Positions 60,776 to 64,000 of a stretch of 64,000 bases of DNA are shown here, piece by piece (positions within the stretch are counted from its first letter, which is position 1; each line of letters starts with the position of its first letter). The stretch is taken from the NCBI GenBank assembly GCA_937873035.1, contig CALMVA010000039.1:1-64000 (forward strand), read 5' to 3'. Source of the DNA: an uncultured Sphingomonadaceae bacterium (GTDB lineage Bacteria > Pseudomonadota > Alphaproteobacteria > Sphingomonadales > Sphingomonadaceae). A program made the position numbers and the translations under genes. The notes beneath the pieces are model-generated. The model saw only the letters and a list, made by a program, of their open reading frames with translations, was not told where the DNA came from and did not search any database.

Positions 60776-61302
60776 CCTTTACGCTCCAGCAGCTCTCCGA
60801 TCTGGAAGAAATACGCCAGTTGAAGCATCGTTATTTCCGCTGCATCGACACTGGCAACGAGGCAGAGCTTGCGCAGATTCTGGCTGATGACGTGACAATC
60901 GACTATCGCGGCGGGGGCTACCGCGTGCAGGTATCGGGCAAGGCCGACATGATTAACTTCATCGCATCGAGCTTCAACTCTGACGTTGTCGCCATGCACC
61001 ACGGCCATTCGCCCGAAATCCGCTTTACCGGGCCAGATACGGCAACAGGCACATGGTATCTCCAAGACCGCTTCATCAGCCTTGAGCGAATGGACGATAC
61101 GGTGGGGTCCGCGCTCTATTATGATCGCTACACCCGCACGGCGGATGGCTGGAAGCTCCAGCATAGCGAATATGACCGCGTGTATGAGATCGTCCGCCCT
61201 ATCGACCCCAAGGAAGAAATCCGCGCCCATATGCTCGCCCGCACGGGGCGCAAGCCGGAGGCACGCGTCGATACGACGCAGTGGCTGGAATGGTTTGCGT
61301 AA
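60772..61302 (+). CDS. SnoaL-like / NTF2-fold protein
   Basis: 176 residues; ATG overlaps the previous stop. LQQLSDLEEIRQLKHRYFRC followed by IDTGNEAELAQIL, ADDVTIDYRGGG, HHGHSPEIRF and TADGWKLQHSEYDRVYEI give a typical SnoaL_4 domain. An R-x-x-x-R-Y motif at the start of the pocket is shared with most of its siblings here. It ends the operon. Confidence 0.82.
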   Translation: MTFTLQQLSDLEEIRQLKHRYFRCIDTGNEAELAQILADDVTIDYRGGGYRVQVSGKADMINFIASSFNSDVVAMHHGHSPEIRFTGPDTATGTWYLQDRFISLERMDDTVGSALYYDRYTRTADGWKLQHSEYDRVYEIVRPIDPKEEIRAHMLARTGRKPEARVDTTQWLEWFA

Positions 61303-61310
61303 AACCTTGG

Positions 61311-61345
61311 TCGGGGAAGGCGCGGTCGCAACGTGCCCTCCCCGA
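61311..61345. terminator. Inverted repeat between converging genes, possible terminator
   Basis: TCGGGGA (61311-61317) and TCCCCGA (61339-61345), extended by GGC...GCC inside. No T-run on the plus strand and only GGTTTT on the minus strand, so termination would be weak. Confidence 0.4.
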
Positions 61346-61355
61346 TCCGCTCCGC

Positions 61356-62486
61356 CTAACCGACTGAGCGGAGCTTGGTCACCTCGCCGTCGGGCGTCCC
61401 TTCGGGCTTGGCGTAATAGCGGCTATACCAGCTGCGAAATTGCGGGATCGGTCCGTCACCATCGCAGATGATGGGGTTGGGCTCGAACTTCATGCGATCC
61501 CAGATCACCTTGTCCTGATCGAGCTGCTTGCAGATGTCGCGGATCAGCGCCTTGGCAAGGCCTGCTCCCGGACCTTCGGCCTGCGATTTGGGCTGGGTGA
61601 AGCTGTAGCGCACGCGCAGCACATCCTCCTCAACCGGCGCGAGGCTGGCGACGAGCAGCGTTTCCGAAATGCCGGTAAAGCGCGTCCAGCTCTGCCCCGG
61701 CCCCATGGTGTCATAGCTGATAAGACCATCGACTTCTCCCGTGGGCGTGCCCATGCGCGCCTTCACGTCCGCGCCGCGCCCCCAGTCCCCCCAGCGCAAT
61801 TCCGCCGCAGGCACATTTGCCGTGCCGTGGATATATTTGAAGTGCGCCACATCGACGCCATTTTCGGCCATGTTCTGAATGGAGCCGTAGATGACCCATT
61901 CGTGCGTCTCATACGCCGTCCAGTCCGGGTTGGAGGCTTCGGGGTGATGGACGACCTCCCACATCGGCCCGACATTGGCATCGGGGTGATACCAGAGCCA
62001 TATCCAGCCATTCGCTTCGGTGACAGCCCATGTGCGGGTGCACTTGCGCTTCACCTGCGGCGGGATGGCCTTGGAGTAAGGAATGTCCTTCACCACGCCT
62101 TCTTCGCCGTCATAGCGCCATGCGTGGAACGGACATTCAAGCAGATTGCCATGCACCTTGCCGCCAACACCCATATGCGCGCCCAGATGCTTGCAATAGG
62201 CATCGATCACACGGACCTGCCCATCCTCGCCACGCCACATCGCCATATCCATGCCGAAATAGCGGATGGGCTTCACCTGCCCTGCGGCCACAAAATCCGC
62301 CATCTCGACCGCATACCAGCCGAACGGGAAGCCAACATCCATATTGCGCTCAGCCACCGAAACGCGCCCTTCCATGGGGGCAATACGCCAATCGACAAGC
62401 TCTTGCCCGCGCAGCTTTTCAAGAAGCGCCCAAACGGCAACCGGCGGCGTGCGCGCATCGGTTGCGCTACGATCAATATTCGACAT
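61356..62486 (-). CDS. Rieske [2Fe-2S] oxygenase, KshA-like, type A
   Basis: 376 residues from the ATG at 62486, behind GAGGGGGATT. C98-x-H100, C118-x2-H121, and the iron ligands around H215 and H220 (NGVDVAHFKYIHG). The sequence is very close to the gene at 30548, including RVIDAYCKHLGAHMG and HGNLLECPFHAWRYDGEEG. It is downstream of the type B gene on the same strand with a 13-nt gap, so a type A/type B pair is encoded together here. Confidence 0.9.
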   Translation of the reverse strand: MSNIDRSATDARTPPVAVWALLEKLRGQELVDWRIAPMEGRVSVAERNMDVGFPFGWYAVEMADFVAAGQVKPIRYFGMDMAMWRGEDGQVRVIDAYCKHLGAHMGVGGKVHGNLLECPFHAWRYDGEEGVVKDIPYSKAIPPQVKRKCTRTWAVTEANGWIWLWYHPDANVGPMWEVVHHPEASNPDWTAYETHEWVIYGSIQNMAENGVDVAHFKYIHGTANVPAAELRWGDWGRGADVKARMGTPTGEVDGLISYDTMGPGQSWTRFTGISETLLVASLAPVEEDVLRVRYSFTQPKSQAEGPGAGLAKALIRDICKQLDQDKVIWDRMKFEPNPIICDGDGPIPQFRSWYSRYYAKPEGTPDGEVTKLRSVG

Positions 62487-62499
62487 GACAATCCCCCTC

Positions 62500-63576
62500 T
62501 CAGGCAGCCTTGGGCTTGGCGCCCGGCCGCTTGTCCAAAGTTGTGTGGATGCCGTTGACGCGCGACTGGAACTCGCCTGCGCGCGCACGCGGATTGTAGA
62601 ATTGCTTGTACCAGATGCGCTCCTTGTGGAACGGCCCGTCATCGGGCACCTGCATGATGGTGAGCGCAGGCTCCTTGAACTTCCACAGCTCAAAATCCTG
62701 CGCAAAGGCATCAAGGGCGGTATCCTGATAGGAGCGCGCCATCGAAATGCCGACCTCCGTCGGCTCGGTTTCCGAAACCTTGACCATCAGCGCATACCAG
62801 ACGCGCACCTCGCCATCTTCAACCGGCGTGTGGCAGATCATGATGACCGACGGGTATTGGCCTTCCATCTTTGAAAGAAGGATGCCCGGCCCGGTATACC
62901 AGGTATCAGTCTCCAGAAGCCCGCTGCCTTCCACCAGCGTGCGGTGCCCCGCACCGAAACGCTGCATGATGACATGATCGCGAAACTCGTTTTCAAAGAA
63001 GACGACATCGCGGCTGCCATGGACCGGCACGAAGTGCGCATAGTCCGCCATATTATCGACGATTTCCTGCGGGTGGATGGGCAGCGTGCCAAGCGGATCA
63101 ATCCGCCAGCGCACCCAGCCCGTCATATCCCATTCTGCAAATTCGGGCAGGTCATAGTCGGGCTTGCCGTCTTCCACATCGTGCCACATCCAGATGCAGC
63201 CCGCCTTTTCGCGCACGGTGAAGCTCTTGATGCAGGCGGCCTTGGGCACGCCATGCGTTGAATAGGGAATGTCATCGCACTGCCCTTCAGGCGTGAAGCG
63301 CCAGCCATGGCCGGGGCAGCGGATCGAATCCCCCTCAATCTGTTCACCATCCTTCACGATATAGGACGTGGTGTTACGGGCGATGTGCACGCGCATATGC
63401 GGGCAGAAGGCATCCAGCAGCACCGGCCGACCGCTCTTGCCGCGATAGAGCACCATATCACGTCCGAAAAAGCGGATTGCCTGCGGCGTCTGCGTGACTT
63501 CGCTTGCATCTGCGATCATGAACCAGCCGCGCGGAAAATCATGTTCGCCGAGGCCGTAATCCTTGGTTTTTGCCAT
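62500..63576 (-). CDS. Rieske [2Fe-2S] oxygenase, type B (CxH-x26-CxxH)
   Basis: 358 residues. C58-x-H60, C87-x2-H90 (CPGH), iron ligands D178, H181 and H186 in ADYAHFVPVHG. N-terminus DYGLGEHDFPRGWFM matches that of 53494-54573 closely. It is 21 nt downstream of the HsaA-like gene. Ring hydroxylation is expected, with an unlinked reductase. Confidence 0.9.
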   Translation of the reverse strand: MAKTKDYGLGEHDFPRGWFMIADASEVTQTPQAIRFFGRDMVLYRGKSGRPVLLDAFCPHMRVHIARNTTSYIVKDGEQIEGDSIRCPGHGWRFTPEGQCDDIPYSTHGVPKAACIKSFTVREKAGCIWMWHDVEDGKPDYDLPEFAEWDMTGWVRWRIDPLGTLPIHPQEIVDNMADYAHFVPVHGSRDVVFFENEFRDHVIMQRFGAGHRTLVEGSGLLETDTWYTGPGILLSKMEGQYPSVIMICHTPVEDGEVRVWYALMVKVSETEPTEVGISMARSYQDTALDAFAQDFELWKFKEPALTIMQVPDDGPFHKERIWYKQFYNPRARAGEFQSRVNGIHTTLDKRPGAKPKAA

Positions 63577-63597
63577 AATCTCTCTCCTCGTTTCGGC

Positions 63598-64000
63598 TCA
63601 GATAAAGGTGTCGGTATTGGGGTTGCCGAGCATGAAGCCGCCATAGTTGCGGGCGACCTTGAACGGATTGTTCGCAATGTGTGTGCGGCCCGTATGAATA
63701 TCGACAAAGGTGCGCACGAGCGGGCTGGAGCGATACGTGCCCTGCGCCCCGCATGAGTAGAACAGCCGCGAAATCAGTTCGGCACAACGATCAAGGATTT
63801 GCGCCGACTGGAAGCGGAAGCGCAGCCGCTCTTCCAGATCAAGCTCCTCGCCTGCCCGCGCCTTTGCCATCAGCACGCCGAAATTGCGGTTGAGCACGGT
63901 TTTCATCTCGTCAATCGCCGACGCCGTTTCGGCAATCACCACCTGCGCATCGGGATCATCCGAGGTGCGCGAGAAATCATTGCTGCTGACGCGCTTCGAG
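63598..64000 (-). CDS. HsaA-like flavin-dependent monooxygenase, C-terminal part
   Basis: 134 residues, open to the right edge. The tail has the acyl-CoA dehydrogenase C-terminal helices (RLRFRFQSAQILDRCAELIS), then RTFVDIHTGRTHIANNPFKV and GNPNTDTFI. This ending is shared by HsaA and HpaH-type oxygenases (group D flavin monooxygenases), which hydroxylate a phenolic ring with reduced flavin supplied by a partner. The catalytic N-terminal two thirds lie outside the window, so HsaA versus other members cannot be decided. It leads the two Rieske genes. Confidence 0.7.
   Translation of the reverse strand, partial: SKRVSSNDFSRTSDDPDAQVVIAETASAIDEMKTVLNRNFGVLMAKARAGEELDLEERLRFRFQSAQILDRCAELISRLFYSCGAQGTYRSSPLVRTFVDIHTGRTHIANNPFKVARNYGGFMLGNPNTDTFI

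Noticed and set aside
62487..62714. Open extension upstream of the type A Rieske gene
   Set aside because: It overlaps the end of the type B gene in another frame; the ATG at 62486 has a clear ribosome site and matches its paralogue's N-terminus.
1..64000. tRNA, rRNA, CRISPR, prophage or transposase genes
   Set aside because: None was recognised on either strand in reading through the window.

Overview
The window looks like part of a large catabolic island of an alphaproteobacterium, most likely a sphingomonad (Sphingomonadales). The grounds are high GC coding sequence, three TonB-dependent receptors of the sphingomonad substrate-uptake type, a dense array of short-chain dehydrogenases, SnoaL/NTF2-fold proteins and Rieske oxygenases, and an inverted pair of the CTGAGC-TGTCGAAG repeat that I recall as common in that order. 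No genome-maintenance genes, rRNA, tRNA, CRISPR or transposase genes were found. This taxonomic call is inference.

Layout. (1) 3-6820 (+) is a tightly overlapped operon: the C-terminal part of a 4-hydroxy-2-oxovalerate aldolase (meta-cleavage pathway), a flavoprotein dehydrogenase, SnoaL-like proteins, a sulfotransferase, an SDR, a DUF1214 protein and a SRPBCC protein. (2) 6827-14087 holds a divergent SDR/SnoaL pair, then a TonB receptor divergent from a DUF1254/DUF1214-SnoaL-SnoaL-MDR operon. (3) 14107-21207 (-) is an eight-gene operon of SDRs with a 3-ketosteroid delta-1-dehydrogenase-like flavoprotein. Divergent from it is SDR-EthD-AtuA (21319-24502). (4) 24497-35299 has a Coq4-like protein divergent from SDR-acyl-CoA synthetase-acyl-CoA synthetase-amidohydrolase, then a Rieske oxygenase, a Tat-type amidase, an exported amidohydrolase and a small membrane protein. 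(5) 35303-41943 is a sulfate-ester block: arylsulfatase, formylglycine-generating enzyme and TonB receptor on one strand, and an exported metallo-beta-lactamase alkylsulfatase-like protein on the other. (6) 42082-48533 has an HTH regulator with an SDR, divergent from an amidohydrolase and a second Coq4-like protein, then SDR and MFS transporter. (7) 48540-57312 has an SDR divergent from an operon ending in two Lrp/AsnC regulators, then a Rieske oxygenase and a third TonB receptor. (8) 57396-64000 has an SDR divergent from OYE-carboxyltransferase-SnoaL, and on the minus strand an HsaA-like monooxygenase fragment with two Rieske oxygenases.

Taken together the genes suggest uptake and stepwise oxidation of a polycyclic alicyclic or aromatic compound, steroid- or terpenoid-like and possibly carried as a sulfate ester: receptors import, sulfatases release sulfate, SDR/KstD/Rieske enzymes oxidise rings, CoA ligases activate side chains, and the HsaA-like and aldolase genes at the two edges belong to a meta-cleavage route. 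The true substrate cannot be read from sequence.

The most striking signal is regulatory. Eight intergenic regions carry the same long-spaced inverted repeat, TTGCGTA-N18-TACGCAA (32 bp), and two more carry it with a spacer of 19 or 22. The ten sites are spread over 51 kb and sit in front of most transcription units, with one arm ending only 13-20 nt before a start codon in seven cases. This looks like the operator of one cluster-wide regulator. The two Lrp/AsnC genes at 52390-53357, whose own operon carries a site, are candidates.
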